A stretch of DNA of 12,047 nucleotides from CAZAMT01 sp964486145 (GCA_964486145.1 CAZAMT010000114.1:1-12047), one strand, 5' to 3'. Numbered from the stretch's first letter, positions 1-8,665 are shown. The notes: a model not told the origin generated them from the letters alone. Program-made: numbers and translations.

Positions 1-1473
1 GTAATTTCTTGCGATGAAAAACTGGATGAGCCGCTTGAACAAGAATTTTTGGCAGAAAGTGCGGATTACACGAAAACCGAGGATATGAAACTGGTCCTTT
101 ATGGTGCCTATGGTTCCTTATACTCGCTGCAATGGGAAACATTTCCGTTAATTGGTGTAAGGGGAGATGATGTTAATGCAGCGGGAGACCAGTTTCCGCT
201 TACAGAAACAGATGAATACAGGTATGACCCGTCATTTTGGATGTATAACTCCGCTTGGTTAAACCTGTACGGGGATATGTTCGATTTTAATGCCGCTATG
301 GAGGAAATTAACAAATACAGGAATAATGCACCTAACCCGGCCATTGCCGATCAGTACATCGCTGAAATAAAAGTGATGAAAGGTTTCGAACTATTACAAC
401 TAATCAGACTTTGGGGTAATATAATGGTTCCTGAATCACCACTTGCGACAGAACTTTATGATTTGGAGGTTTCAACACCGGACGAGGCATTGCAATACAT
501 TTCTGACCTTATGGATGAAGCAATACCTTTGCTACCCGATGTTCATCCAAACCAGCGAACCGATATCCCTGGTGGCATGACAAAATACACCGCACTGGCA
601 GTTAAGGCACTGGCAAACCTGGACTTAAAAAATTGGCAGGCAACCGCTGATGCTACGTCTCAGATTATTGGTTCGAACCTTTTTACCCTCGAACCGGATT
701 ATTACAACCTCTTTAAAAAAAGTGGTAAACTCAATGATGAAATCATCATGGAATTGCAGTATTCAGATTATGGACAAAGTTCAGGTGAAGCAGACTATTA
801 CCTGCATGCATTTTTTGGTCCGCAGGGATGGTCACCCGCTGTAGAAGGATCCAATGGAGGGTGGGGCTTTTGGGAACCTACTTTAAAGTACATCAAATTC
901 ATGCTTGACCGGAACGAACGCCTAAGACTGGAAACCAGTGTGTTATTTACAAATGCAGGCATATCCGAAATACAAAGTGATCCGGATTACACGAATATAC
1001 CCGAATGGTTATCAAATGTCACAAGAGACGGAGATACCATTAATGATTATGCAAGGGCTAATTTTGCAAGTGGAAAACATTATCTTCCATCCAATGAACT
1101 GACACCTGGAAGGATACGTTATGGAGAAAGTAAAAATTTTATTTGCATGCGTTATTCTGAGATATTGTTATCTCATGCCGAGGCCCTCACTCAAGGAGCG
1201 ACCAGCTCGGAAATGTCAGCCGATGACGCGGTCAACATAGTTCGGGATAGAGCTGGCCTTGATCCTGTAAACGGTGTTACCCTTGATGATGTACTTGATG
1301 AAAAGTTTGCAGAATTCGCTATGGAATGGGGCATACGTTTTTATGATGTAGTGAGACATGACCGTACCACGGAATTAAATTACGCCGGGAGAAAATATAA
1401 TAGTCCCGATGACAGGTATATAACCTATCCACAACAACAGGTAGACCTGCTTAATCAATTGTCAAACAATTAA
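1..1473 (+). CDS. SusD/RagB-family outer-membrane nutrient-binding lipoprotein (5' end cut off by window edge)
   Basis: SusD-like proteins cap a SusC TonB-dependent transporter and bind glycan at the cell surface. The frame is open from base 1 and begins Val-Ile-Ser-Cys-Asp-Glu, a lipobox followed by an acidic stretch (DEKLDE) of the kind that sends Bacteroidota lipoproteins to the surface. Only the start codon and front of the signal peptide are therefore missing. 490 residues are present. The C-terminal SusD hallmarks are visible: R-x-x-E-I-L-L-x-x-A-E-A at about residues 384-395 and E-K-F-A-E-F-A-x-E-W-G-I-R-F-Y-D-V-V-R at about 434-452, matching the usual ER-x-EL-x-x-EG-x-RW-x-DL-x-R motif. 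An in-frame TTG at 49 is not a real start because it lies after the lipobox. The next gene follows after 11 bases, so they are probably co-transcribed. A susC gene is expected just upstream. Family is certain; the ligand cannot be read from the sequence. Confidence 0.95.
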   Translation, partial: VISCDEKLDEPLEQEFLAESADYTKTEDMKLVLYGAYGSLYSLQWETFPLIGVRGDDVNAAGDQFPLTETDEYRYDPSFWMYNSAWLNLYGDMFDFNAAMEEINKYRNNAPNPAIADQYIAEIKVMKGFELLQLIRLWGNIMVPESPLATELYDLEVSTPDEALQYISDLMDEAIPLLPDVHPNQRTDIPGGMTKYTALAVKALANLDLKNWQATADATSQIIGSNLFTLEPDYYNLFKKSGKLNDEIIMELQYSDYGQSSGEADYYLHAFFGPQGWSPAVEGSNGGWGFWEPTLKYIKFMLDRNERLRLETSVLFTNAGISEIQSDPDYTNIPEWLSNVTRDGDTINDYARANFASGKHYLPSNELTPGRIRYGESKNFICMRYSEILLSHAEALTQGATSSEMSADDAVNIVRDRAGLDPVNGVTLDDVLDEKFAEFAMEWGIRFYDVVRHDRTTELNYAGRKYNSPDDRYITYPQQQVDLLNQLSNN

Positions 1474-1484
1474 TACTGATTACA

Positions 1485-3278
1485 ATGAAAATATTTAAGC
1501 CATTATTCGTATTGTTCTTGTTCATCTTTTCATATAGTTGCCAGGATGGATATATCGATGACATAACCCGGGTTGAACCCGGTTCGGACGAATCTGACCC
1601 TCAAATTGAAATTCAATATCCACAGGAAGGTACCGAGATTCAGGTGCCTGAAGCAGAAACTTCAATTGACATTCAATTTGAAGTAACCGATGATATTGAG
1701 ATTAAATCCATCAGACTGTTACTGGATGGAAATGAAATTGCAACCTTAACGGAATTTAAAGATTACCGGCATGTGGTCCGCACGTATTCATATGAAAGCC
1801 TTACAGATGGAGATCACACCCTTACCATTGAAGCAACGGATCTTGAAGGTAAGACAACTACAACATCTGTGAACTTTAAAAAAACACCGCCGTATGTCCC
1901 TAAATACAATGGTGAAGTACTTTATATGGCATTTGATGGTGATTATATGGATTTGGTTAGTTTTGAAACAGCTACAGTTGAGGGAAATCCAGGATTTGCA
2001 GAAGAAAGTGTGGTTGGTTTGAATGCGTATGCAGGTGCTCAGAATTCATACCTTACGTTTTCTGGAGAACGTTTCCAAAACAATGAGTTTAGTGCCGTTT
2101 TTTGGATGAAAGTAAATGGCGATCCCGACAGGGCTGGCATCCTGGTTATGGGACCTCCGGATCCGGATAATCCAAATGCCATGAACAACAGGGAATCAGG
2201 ATTCCGCTTCTTCCGCGAAAACGCGGATGGTATGCAACGATTTAAATTGAATGTAGGTGATGGTTCAGCGGACACCTGGTTCGATGGTGGCGAAGCTGCC
2301 GATGTGGATCCAACGGTGGATAAATGGGTGCATTTTGCATTTACCATCACCAGTTCCAAGGCGACCGTTTACATTAACGGACAGGTTGTAAAACAGGGAG
2401 ATTTTGGAGGCATTGACTGGTCAGGGTGTGATATATTGTCAATTATGTCAGGCGCTCCGCGCTTTACCGGCTGGAATCATTTATCTGATAAGAGTTTTAT
2501 GGATGAACTTCGAATATTTAACCGAGCACTTTCAGAAAGTGAAATAAATGGCATTATTCAGGATGAAATGGGTGGCTCTGCAGCATATCAACCCAAGTAT
2601 GATGGGGAAACATTCTATATGCCGTTTGATGGTGATTTCATGGAAATGGTGAGTGGAACTGAAGCGACTGTTGTTGGTTCACCCGGATTTGCCGGTGAAA
2701 GTGTGCAGGGAGATGATGCTTATGCAGGAGCTGCCGACTCATACCTTACATTCCCTGCCGATGGATTGCAGGATGAGGAATTTAGTGCCGTCTTTTGGCA
2801 CAAGGTAAATGCTGAACCCGACCGAGCTGGTATCCTTGTCATGGGACCTCCGGATACCGAAAACGCCGATTACCCGGATGTACAAAATCTTCGTACCCAT
2901 GGATTCCGGTTCTTCCGCGAAGCCGCCGGCGATATGCAGCGTTTCAAACTGAATGCAGGAAACGGTGATGCAGAAGCGTGGTTTGATGGTGGTGAAAATG
3001 CGGATATCGACCCATCTGTGAATGAATGGGTACACATGGCTTTCACAATCTCTGCAAGTGGTTGTGCGGTTTACCTCGATGGTGAGGTTGTTGCACAGGG
3101 AGATTTTACCGGCATCGATTGGACCGGATGTGATATACTGTCCATCATGTCAGGCGCTCCAAGATTTACCGGTTGGAATCATTTCTCTGATTTGAGTTAT
3201 ATGGATGAATTGCGCATTTTTAATAAAGCGCTTACCCAACAGGAAATTCAAACCATCATAAGTGATGAGCAACCATAA
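1485..3278 (+). CDS. Surface lipoprotein with Ig-like domain and two tandem LamG/concanavalin-type lectin domains (probable SusE/F-position glycan-binding protein)
   Basis: 597 residues. The N-terminus has a short hydrophobic signal ending in S-Y-S-C with Asp at +3 after the cysteine and two more acidic residues soon after, so a lipoprotein, probably surface exposed. Residues about 33-132 look like a bacterial Ig-like domain (DDIEIKSIRLLLDG, then DGDHTLTIEATD). Residues 137-367 and 368-597 are two copies of one domain of the laminin-G-like jelly-roll type (Laminin_G_3/LamG); each begins Y-x-P-K-Y-[ND]-G-E and ends F-M/Y-MDELRIFN-x-AL-x-x-x-EI, the typical end of this fold. The stretch SIMSGAPRFTGWNH is identical in both copies. 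Placement directly after susD is where PULs encode surface glycan-binding proteins, so carbohydrate binding is the likely role. I see no hydrolase motif. LamG domains are also found in enzymes and adhesins, so a purely binding role is inferred. Confidence 0.85.
   Translation: MKIFKPLFVLFLFIFSYSCQDGYIDDITRVEPGSDESDPQIEIQYPQEGTEIQVPEAETSIDIQFEVTDDIEIKSIRLLLDGNEIATLTEFKDYRHVVRTYSYESLTDGDHTLTIEATDLEGKTTTTSVNFKKTPPYVPKYNGEVLYMAFDGDYMDLVSFETATVEGNPGFAEESVVGLNAYAGAQNSYLTFSGERFQNNEFSAVFWMKVNGDPDRAGILVMGPPDPDNPNAMNNRESGFRFFRENADGMQRFKLNVGDGSADTWFDGGEAADVDPTVDKWVHFAFTITSSKATVYINGQVVKQGDFGGIDWSGCDILSIMSGAPRFTGWNHLSDKSFMDELRIFNRALSESEINGIIQDEMGGSAAYQPKYDGETFYMPFDGDFMEMVSGTEATVVGSPGFAGESVQGDDAYAGAADSYLTFPADGLQDEEFSAVFWHKVNAEPDRAGILVMGPPDTENADYPDVQNLRTHGFRFFREAAGDMQRFKLNAGNGDAEAWFDGGENADIDPSVNEWVHMAFTISASGCAVYLDGEVVAQGDFTGIDWTGCDILSIMSGAPRFTGWNHFSDLSYMDELRIFNKALTQQEIQTIISDEQP
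1893..3278 (+). repeat. Intragenic tandem duplication of a lectin domain (unit about 690 bases)
   Basis: Copy 1 runs from about 1893 to 2585 and copy 2 from 2586 to the stop codon at 3278. The two copies align over their whole length by eye with few gaps; one small length difference follows the MGPPD motif. Long stretches are also similar at DNA level, for example tcaggcgctcc at about 2448 and 3150 followed by tttaccgg and tggaatcat. Differences are mostly at third codon positions or conservative, so the duplication is old enough to have diverged but has kept its fold. Confidence 0.9.
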
Positions 3279-3494
3279 TGATTGTAATGAAACATACGCT
3301 GTTATAAGTTAAGTTTTAATTGAATTGTAATGAGAATGGCTCATATGCGGTTATTAGAACTTTCCTTTCACTCACCCCTCGCTCCTTAAAGGGATTGTTG
3401 CCCTCGCGCAGAGGGTTACGTTCTTCCCTCTAAGAGAGTTAGAGGGGTAAATATGGTGAAATGGAATTTTTAGACAGCCTCGTTATTCTAATCC
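3279..3494. other. Gene-free gap inside the operon
   Basis: 216 bases between the lectin gene and the first GH144 gene, the longest gap between PUL genes here (the others are -8 to 15 bases). I find no credible ORF. The 10-mer attgtaatga occurs twice (3281-3290 and 3324-3333). The right half holds the inverted repeat listed separately. I could not find a convincing Bacteroidota -33/-7 promoter (TTTG / TAnnTTTG) before 3495, so a separate promoter for the enzyme genes is possible but not shown. Confidence 0.7.
3371..3450. repeat. Nested inverted repeat / palindromic intergenic element
   Basis: The outer arms acccctcgctccttaaaggg (from 3374) and ccctctaagagagttagagg (from 3426) are imperfect reverse complements. 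Inside are two smaller perfect stems: CCCTC at 3401-3405 with GAGGG at 3411-3415 (5-base loop), and CCCTCT at 3426-3431 with AGAGGG at 3441-3446 (9-base loop). The composition differs from the AT-rich surroundings. No T-run follows, so it is not a typical intrinsic terminator. It could be an interspersed REP/MITE-like repeat of the genome or an RNA structure that affects processing or read-through in the operon. Confidence 0.6.
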
Positions 3495-5459
3495 ATGAAA
3501 CACTTAAAAAAAATATTCATTCTTTTTTCAAGCATAATAACATTCTATGGTTGTGACGATGAACAAACTGTAAAAACATTAACATTGCTCAATGTATATG
3601 TTGACAATTTACCGATTAGCTTAAATGAGGAAATTACCGGGCAGGTGCCAATTGACAGGCCCATAACATTCGTTTTTTCGCAGGGTGTAGATAAAAAAAC
3701 AGCACAGAATGCAATTTCACTAAGAAATGATAATCAATTTGTAGATATAAACCTCGTTTTTCTAAATCAGAATGAAACAATAGCCATGTCCCCTGTCGGA
3801 GTATTAAATGAAAATACCACGTATACCATTTCCATATCTGGTTCACTCAAAGGAGCAAATGGTGAAGCTTTTGAAGCAATGGAAATCCAATTCAAAACCA
3901 CCATCGGGGAACTGGAGATTGAATCAATTCATATTGGGGATAAGCATATTCAACATCCGGGAACCATTCAAAATATACCTTTGGATATTTCCATGGCCCT
4001 GACGTTTTCCTCTCCTGTTGACAGAAACACCATTGCCAAAGCTGCTAATCTGACAGGTGCAGGAGTTTCCAGATTACAATTTACCTTTTCAGATAACGAC
4101 CAAACCGTTCTTATAAAAACTTCCGGGGAATTAGGTTATTATAAAAAATTCACCCTTTCCATTGACAGTTCGTTACGTGGAATTGAAGGAGAAAAATTTA
4201 CGGGTTTCTCAACTACAATTTATACAGCACTGGATTCAACCAAAAAATTCCCCGAAATATCAGATAAAGAATTACTTACAAAAATCCAAAAGCAAACATT
4301 CAGGTATTTCTGGGATTTCGGTCATCCGGTAAGCGGTCTTGCAAGAGAAAGAAATACTTCGGGTGATGTCGTCACTTCCGGTGGTTCGGGTTTTGGAATC
4401 ATGGCTGTTATTGTTGGAATTGAGAGGGGATTCATTACAAGGGCAGAGGGCATGGAAAGGTTTGAAACCATCATTGATTTTCTTGCTTCGGCTGACCGCT
4501 TCCACGGGGCCTGGTCGCACTGGCTGAACGGAAACACCGGCAAGGTTATTCCATTTAGTGCTAACGATAACGGGGGTGATCTGGTGGAAACTTCGTTCCT
4601 GGCGATGGGGTTCATAACTGTAAGGCAATATTTGAATCCATTGGTTACTGCGGAAAAGAACCTTATAAACAAAATCAACGTTTTGCTTGATGCCATTGAG
4701 TGGGACTGGTACACCCAGAACGACAATTCATTGACCTGGCATTGGTCACCAAATTACGGATTCGAAAAGAACCACGTCATCCGTGGCTGGAACGAAGCGC
4801 TGATTACCTATGTTATGGCCGCTTCTTCAAAAAACCATGCCATCACCAGGGATGTATATGATCAGGGTTGGGCCCGAAATGGAAATATGTTGAATGGCGG
4901 AAAGTTTTACGGAATTACGTTGCCTTTAGGGCCAAACTACGGTGGTCCGTTGTTTTTCGAACATTATTCATTCCTGGGAATTGATCCAAGAAATCTGCAG
5001 GATCAATACGCCCAATACTGGAACCAGGCGGTAAACCATACGCACATCAATCAAAAGCACTGTGCCATAAATCCATTAAATTATGTAGGCTATTCAGAAG
5101 ATTGCTGGGGATTAACGGCGAGTGATGGCAACCAGGGGTATTCCGCTCATTCCCCGACCAACGACCAGGGCGTAATCGCACCTACTGCGGCTGTTTCATC
5201 CATCCCCTTTACACCCGAAGCATCAATGAAGGCCATCAAACATTTTTATTATATGTTAGGAGACCGGTTATGGGGACCTTATGGTTTCTACGATGCATTT
5301 AACATAACAGCCGAATGGTATACCACTTCAAACATTGCCATCGACCAGGGTCCTATAATTTTGATGATAGAAAATTACCGGACAGGGTTATTATGGCAAC
5401 TTTTTATGTCAGCACCCGAGATTCAACATGCATTGACAAAACTTGGATTCAGCTATTAA
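3495..5459 (+). CDS. GH144-type (PF10091 'glycoamylase') glucanase lipoprotein with two N-terminal Ig-like domains
   Basis: 654 residues. The signal peptide ends F-Y-G-C followed by D-D-E, a strong surface-export type lipoprotein start. Two Big_5/SbsA-like Ig domains follow (about 27-133 and 140-245; 'PIDRPITFVFSQGVD', 'PLDISMALTFSSPVD'). The catalytic (alpha/alpha)6 domain spans about 258-654. Conserved blocks include TSGGSGFGIMA, FHGAWSHW, DNGGDLVET, HWSP, WARNGN and AIDQGPI. D358, D362 and E365 (DNGGDLVE) plus E434 in GWNE reproduce the spacing of D135, D139, E142 and E211 that I recall for the C. pinensis GH144 endo-beta-1,2-glucanase. GH144 cleaves beta-1,2-glucan, giving sophoro-oligosaccharides (endo) or sophorose (exo). 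From the surface anchor I infer an initial, endo-type role. Automatic pipelines call this family 'glucoamylase', but alpha-glucan activity is not supported by the motif match. It is followed after 13 bases by its paralog. Confidence 0.85.
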   Translation: MKHLKKIFILFSSIITFYGCDDEQTVKTLTLLNVYVDNLPISLNEEITGQVPIDRPITFVFSQGVDKKTAQNAISLRNDNQFVDINLVFLNQNETIAMSPVGVLNENTTYTISISGSLKGANGEAFEAMEIQFKTTIGELEIESIHIGDKHIQHPGTIQNIPLDISMALTFSSPVDRNTIAKAANLTGAGVSRLQFTFSDNDQTVLIKTSGELGYYKKFTLSIDSSLRGIEGEKFTGFSTTIYTALDSTKKFPEISDKELLTKIQKQTFRYFWDFGHPVSGLARERNTSGDVVTSGGSGFGIMAVIVGIERGFITRAEGMERFETIIDFLASADRFHGAWSHWLNGNTGKVIPFSANDNGGDLVETSFLAMGFITVRQYLNPLVTAEKNLINKINVLLDAIEWDWYTQNDNSLTWHWSPNYGFEKNHVIRGWNEALITYVMAASSKNHAITRDVYDQGWARNGNMLNGGKFYGITLPLGPNYGGPLFFEHYSFLGIDPRNLQDQYAQYWNQAVNHTHINQKHCAINPLNYVGYSEDCWGLTASDGNQGYSAHSPTNDQGVIAPTAAVSSIPFTPEASMKAIKHFYYMLGDRLWGPYGFYDAFNITAEWYTTSNIAIDQGPIILMIENYRTGLLWQLFMSAPEIQHALTKLGFSY

Positions 5460-5472
5460 AAACCGTTTTACC

Positions 5473-6858
5473 ATGAAAAAATTACTGCCCATTAGCATCA
5501 TCATACTTTCACTTGGATTTATACACTGCAATCGTAAACCTGCGGAACAACAGGTAACCAAACACCTTTCCGATGATTCTCTGCTGACCCTCATCCAGCA
5601 CAACACATTTCAGTATTTCTGGGACGGAGCCGAACCTAATTCCGGAATGGCAAGAGAACGATACCACATGGATGGAAATTATCCGCAACACGATAAAGAT
5701 GTTGTCACTTCCGGCGGTTCGGGATTTGGTCTTATGGCAATTCTTACCGGTATTGAACGTGGTTTTATTACCCGTGAAGAAGGAGTTGCCCGCTTAGAGA
5801 AGATAACTTCATTCCTTGAAACAGCCGACCGGTTTCATGGGGCGTGGTCGCACTGGATTGATGGTAAAACAGGAAAAGTAAAACCGTTCAGTAAAAAAGA
5901 TAATGGCGGGGACATTGTTGAAACCGCTTTCCTGGTGCAGGGAATGATTGCTGTAATTGAGTATTTCAAGAATGGAAATGAACGGGAAAGAGTGCTCTCG
6001 GAAAAATTAACTGAATTATGGCATGGCGTCGAATGGGACTGGTACCAGCATGGCCAGAATGTGCTTTTCTGGCATTGGTCACCTGAGTATGAATGGGAAA
6101 TGCACCACGAAATAACCGGATACAACGAATGTATCATTGCCTATATACTTGGCGCCGCCTCCCCTACGCACCCGATACGCCCGGAAACATATCATGAAGG
6201 ATGGGCCCGAAACGGAAACATTGCAAGCAACGAAGAATACTATGGCATGCCGCTGGAGCTCGAGCACCGCAATACCCGGCGAGGTGGGCCGCTCTTTTGG
6301 GCACATTATTCCTATCCTGGCTTAAATCCCAGAAATCTGAAAGACAAATATGCCGATTACTGGAGGCATAACCGGAACCATGTTTTGATCAACAGGCAAT
6401 ACTGCATTGAAAACCCTCAAAATTTTGAAGGGTATGGAGAAAACTGTTGGGGCCTGACCTCCAGTTACAGCATACGAAACTATCATGAACTTCCTGAAGA
6501 TACCAGTTTTACGGGTACCGATCCAATGGTTGGTTATGCCGGACATAAGCCCGATCGCGACCGTTCGGTTATTGCCCCCACTGCAGCACTTTCATCGTTT
6601 CCTTATGCCCCCGAAGAATCCATGAAAGTTGCGAGGTTTTTTTATGAGGAACTTGGTGATAAACTCATGGGGCCTTATGGCTTTTATGATGCCTTTAGCC
6701 TGGAGTATGACTGGTTCCCCAAAAAATACCTGGCCATTGATCAGGGACCCATTGTGGTTATGATTGAAAACTATCGGTCCGGATTGCTATGGGATTTATT
6801 TATGAAAAATGAAGATGTACAAAATGGTCTTAAAAAACTTAGTTTCACCTATGAATAA
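5473..6858 (+). CDS. GH144-type (PF10091) glucanase lipoprotein, single-domain paralog
   Basis: 461 residues starting at the ATG at 5473; an in-frame upstream ATG at 5443 overlaps the previous gene and would place charged residues before the signal peptide. The signal ends G-F-I-H-C followed by N-R-K, with no acidic export signal, so a periplasm-facing lipoprotein is likely (the His at -1 makes the lipobox imperfect). There are no Ig domains; the catalytic domain starts at about residue 38. The key carboxylates are present with the same spacing as in the preceding gene: D143, D147, E150 (DNGGDIVE) and E219 (GYNE). It differs from its neighbour by two insertions: about 12 residues after ARERY (HMDGNYPQHDKD) and about 12-15 residues after WGLTSS (the segment with PEDTSFTGTDPMVG). 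These loops could shape the active-site cleft, so an exo-type, oligosaccharide-trimming role is a reasonable inference, not a demonstrated one. The stop overlaps the start of the next gene. Confidence 0.85.
   Translation: MKKLLPISIIILSLGFIHCNRKPAEQQVTKHLSDDSLLTLIQHNTFQYFWDGAEPNSGMARERYHMDGNYPQHDKDVVTSGGSGFGLMAILTGIERGFITREEGVARLEKITSFLETADRFHGAWSHWIDGKTGKVKPFSKKDNGGDIVETAFLVQGMIAVIEYFKNGNERERVLSEKLTELWHGVEWDWYQHGQNVLFWHWSPEYEWEMHHEITGYNECIIAYILGAASPTHPIRPETYHEGWARNGNIASNEEYYGMPLELEHRNTRRGGPLFWAHYSYPGLNPRNLKDKYADYWRHNRNHVLINRQYCIENPQNFEGYGENCWGLTSSYSIRNYHELPEDTSFTGTDPMVGYAGHKPDRDRSVIAPTAALSSFPYAPEESMKVARFFYEELGDKLMGPYGFYDAFSLEYDWFPKKYLAIDQGPIVVMIENYRSGLLWDLFMKNEDVQNGLKKLSFTYE
6851..6858 (+). 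promoter_or_regulatory. Stop/start overlap between GH144 and GH43-like genes
   Basis: The eight bases ATGAATAA contain the start codon of the GH43-like gene and, in another frame, the TAA stop of the upstream GH144 gene. Such overlaps usually mean translational coupling and support one transcript. No purine-rich ribosome binding site is seen upstream, as is normal in Bacteroidota. Confidence 0.75.
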
Positions 6859-8650
6859 AAGCATTTACGTTGTAAGTATTTTACTTCTTTTTTATTTTCA
6901 GGGTAACAGTCAACCGGATAATAAAAAAACCTATTGCAACCCTGTAGATATTGATTATACCTACATGTCGCATTACCGGGCACGGACTGATGTCTCCTAT
7001 CGATCAGGAGCAGACCCGGCTGTCATCAATTTTAAAGGAAAATATTACATGTTTGTAACCCGGTCGCATGGGTACTGGTCATCCGACGACATGCGTACAT
7101 GGAAGTTCATTCGCCCCCAAAACTGGTATTTCAGGGGCTCGAATGCACCCGCAGCGGCAGTGAGAAATGGCAAAGTGCTGGTTTACGGAGATCCTTCCGG
7201 AAGAGGCCCCATCATCGAAACAGATAACCCGGAACTGGGCGACTGGCAAACCAATTATGCAGTCTTAAATCCACCGGGAGGTATCCAGGATCCAAATATT
7301 TTTGTTGATGATGACAACAGGGTATTCCTCTATGAAGGTTCGTCCAACAGGTGGCCAATCAGGGGTGTAGAGCTGGATCCCGACAATTATTACATTCCGA
7401 AAGGAGAGCAAACGGATCTGTTCAATCTTGATCCGGATAACCATGGCTGGGAAAGGTTTGGGCAGGATCACAGGTCGGAACTGAAACCCTTCATCGAAGG
7501 CCCGTGGATGATGAAACATAACGGTACGTACTACTTAGAATATGGAGCACCCGGCACCCAATGGAATGTATATGCCGATGGTGTTTATACCAGTAAAAAC
7601 CCGCTTGGCCCGTTCGAATATGCTCCATACAATCCGGTGGCTTACAAACCGGGTGGTTTTCTTCCTGGCGCGGGACACGGCAGCACCGTAAAAGACAACA
7701 ATGAGAATTACTGGCACTATTCGACCATGGCCATATCCGTTAATTACAAATTTGAACGTCGCATTGGGATGTACCCGGCAGGTTTTGAAGAAAACGGGCA
7801 AATGTTTGTCAACACGGCTTATGGTGATTTTCCTCATTTTCTTCCCGATGTGGATGTAGCGGATCACAAATACAGATTTACCGGCTGGATGCTGTTATCG
7901 AAAGACAAAAAAGTGATCTCCAATTCGGAGCTTACCGGTGTTAAACGCGATGTAGTTGATGAAAATGAGGAGGGATATATGCTGGAACAGGAAGATCCGG
8001 ACTATTCCATCAACATGATCAATGATGAAAATATACGGACATTGTGGGTGGCAGAAAGCAATGACGATTCGATTTTTTTTGAAATGGATTTGGGCAGGAT
8101 GATGACCATCAATGCCATTCAACTGAATTACCAGGACTTTAATGCATCTGTATTCGGCAAGCCTGATACGCTGCGTCAACAATTTATTATTGAAACATCA
8201 ACGGATGGTAAAAGCTGGGATGTAACCGTTGATTTTTCGGAGAATACGGAAGACAGGCCGCATGCATACATCGAACTGGAGAATCCTGTTCAGGCCCGGT
8301 ACCTGAAATATAAAAACGTATACTTTCCCAATAAATACCTTGCCATTGGAGAATTCCGTGTATTCGGCAATGGCAATGGAAAAAAACCGGCAAAACCAAA
8401 GTCATTCGAGGTAAAAAGACATACCGACGAACGAAACGCAGATGTGTCATGGAAATCAGTAGATAATGCCATAGGCTATGTTCTTTACTGGGGTATTGCC
8501 GAAGATAAACTTAATCATTCGGTTATGATATTTGACCGGAACAAATATGAACTGCGTGCTTTGAATGTTGGACAAGAATATTATTTAGAAGTAGAATCGT
8601 TTAACGAAAACGGGATTTCTGAAAAAACGGAGAGAATAAAAATCAAATAA
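6851..8650 (+). CDS. GH43-like beta-propeller glycoside hydrolase with discoidin (F5/8C, CBM32-like) and FN3 domains
   Basis: 599 residues from the ATG at 6851, which directly precedes a good signal peptide (MNKSIYVVSILLLFYF...NSQ). No lipobox cysteine, so probably periplasmic. An in-frame ATG at 6809 adds 14 charged residues and is less likely. The propeller domain covers about 25-350. The three acidic residues of clan GH-F can be placed: D55 in SGADPAV (base), D147 in QDPNIF (pKa modulator) and E216 in EGPWMMK (acid); H276 in GHGST matches the usual core His. Residues about 383-507 form an F5/8 type C/discoidin domain (ending YLAIGEFRVFG) and about 515-599 an FN3 domain. GH43 enzymes mostly remove arabinose, xylose or galactose units; I cannot assign the subfamily or substrate. 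The start codon overlaps the upstream stop (ATGAATAA), so translation is probably coupled. The next gene follows after 15 bases. Confidence 0.85.
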   Translation: MNKSIYVVSILLLFYFQGNSQPDNKKTYCNPVDIDYTYMSHYRARTDVSYRSGADPAVINFKGKYYMFVTRSHGYWSSDDMRTWKFIRPQNWYFRGSNAPAAAVRNGKVLVYGDPSGRGPIIETDNPELGDWQTNYAVLNPPGGIQDPNIFVDDDNRVFLYEGSSNRWPIRGVELDPDNYYIPKGEQTDLFNLDPDNHGWERFGQDHRSELKPFIEGPWMMKHNGTYYLEYGAPGTQWNVYADGVYTSKNPLGPFEYAPYNPVAYKPGGFLPGAGHGSTVKDNNENYWHYSTMAISVNYKFERRIGMYPAGFEENGQMFVNTAYGDFPHFLPDVDVADHKYRFTGWMLLSKDKKVISNSELTGVKRDVVDENEEGYMLEQEDPDYSINMINDENIRTLWVAESNDDSIFFEMDLGRMMTINAIQLNYQDFNASVFGKPDTLRQQFIIETSTDGKSWDVTVDFSENTEDRPHAYIELENPVQARYLKYKNVYFPNKYLAIGEFRVFGNGNGKKPAKPKSFEVKRHTDERNADVSWKSVDNAIGYVLYWGIAEDKLNHSVMIFDRNKYELRALNVGQEYYLEVESFNENGISEKTERIKIK

Positions 8651-8665
8651 AACTTAATAAAGAGT

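Noticed and set aside
4322..4726. 134-residue open frame on the - strand
   Set aside because: It lies fully inside the first GH144 coding region, whose conserved motifs are on the + strand; composition is that of an antisense shadow.
5443..5472. Upstream ATG as the start of the second GH144 gene
   Set aside because: It lies inside the end of the preceding gene and adds ten residues before the MKKLLP signal start.
6809..6850. Upstream ATG as the start of the GH43-like gene
   Set aside because: It would put a charged 14-residue extension before a clear signal peptide and lengthen the overlap with the GH144 gene; the ATG at 6851 is better.
3495..6858. Reading the two PF10091 genes as starch-degrading glucoamylases
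   Set aside because: The family name is historical; the acidic residue spacing matches GH144 and no amylase, pullulanase or starch-binding gene is present.
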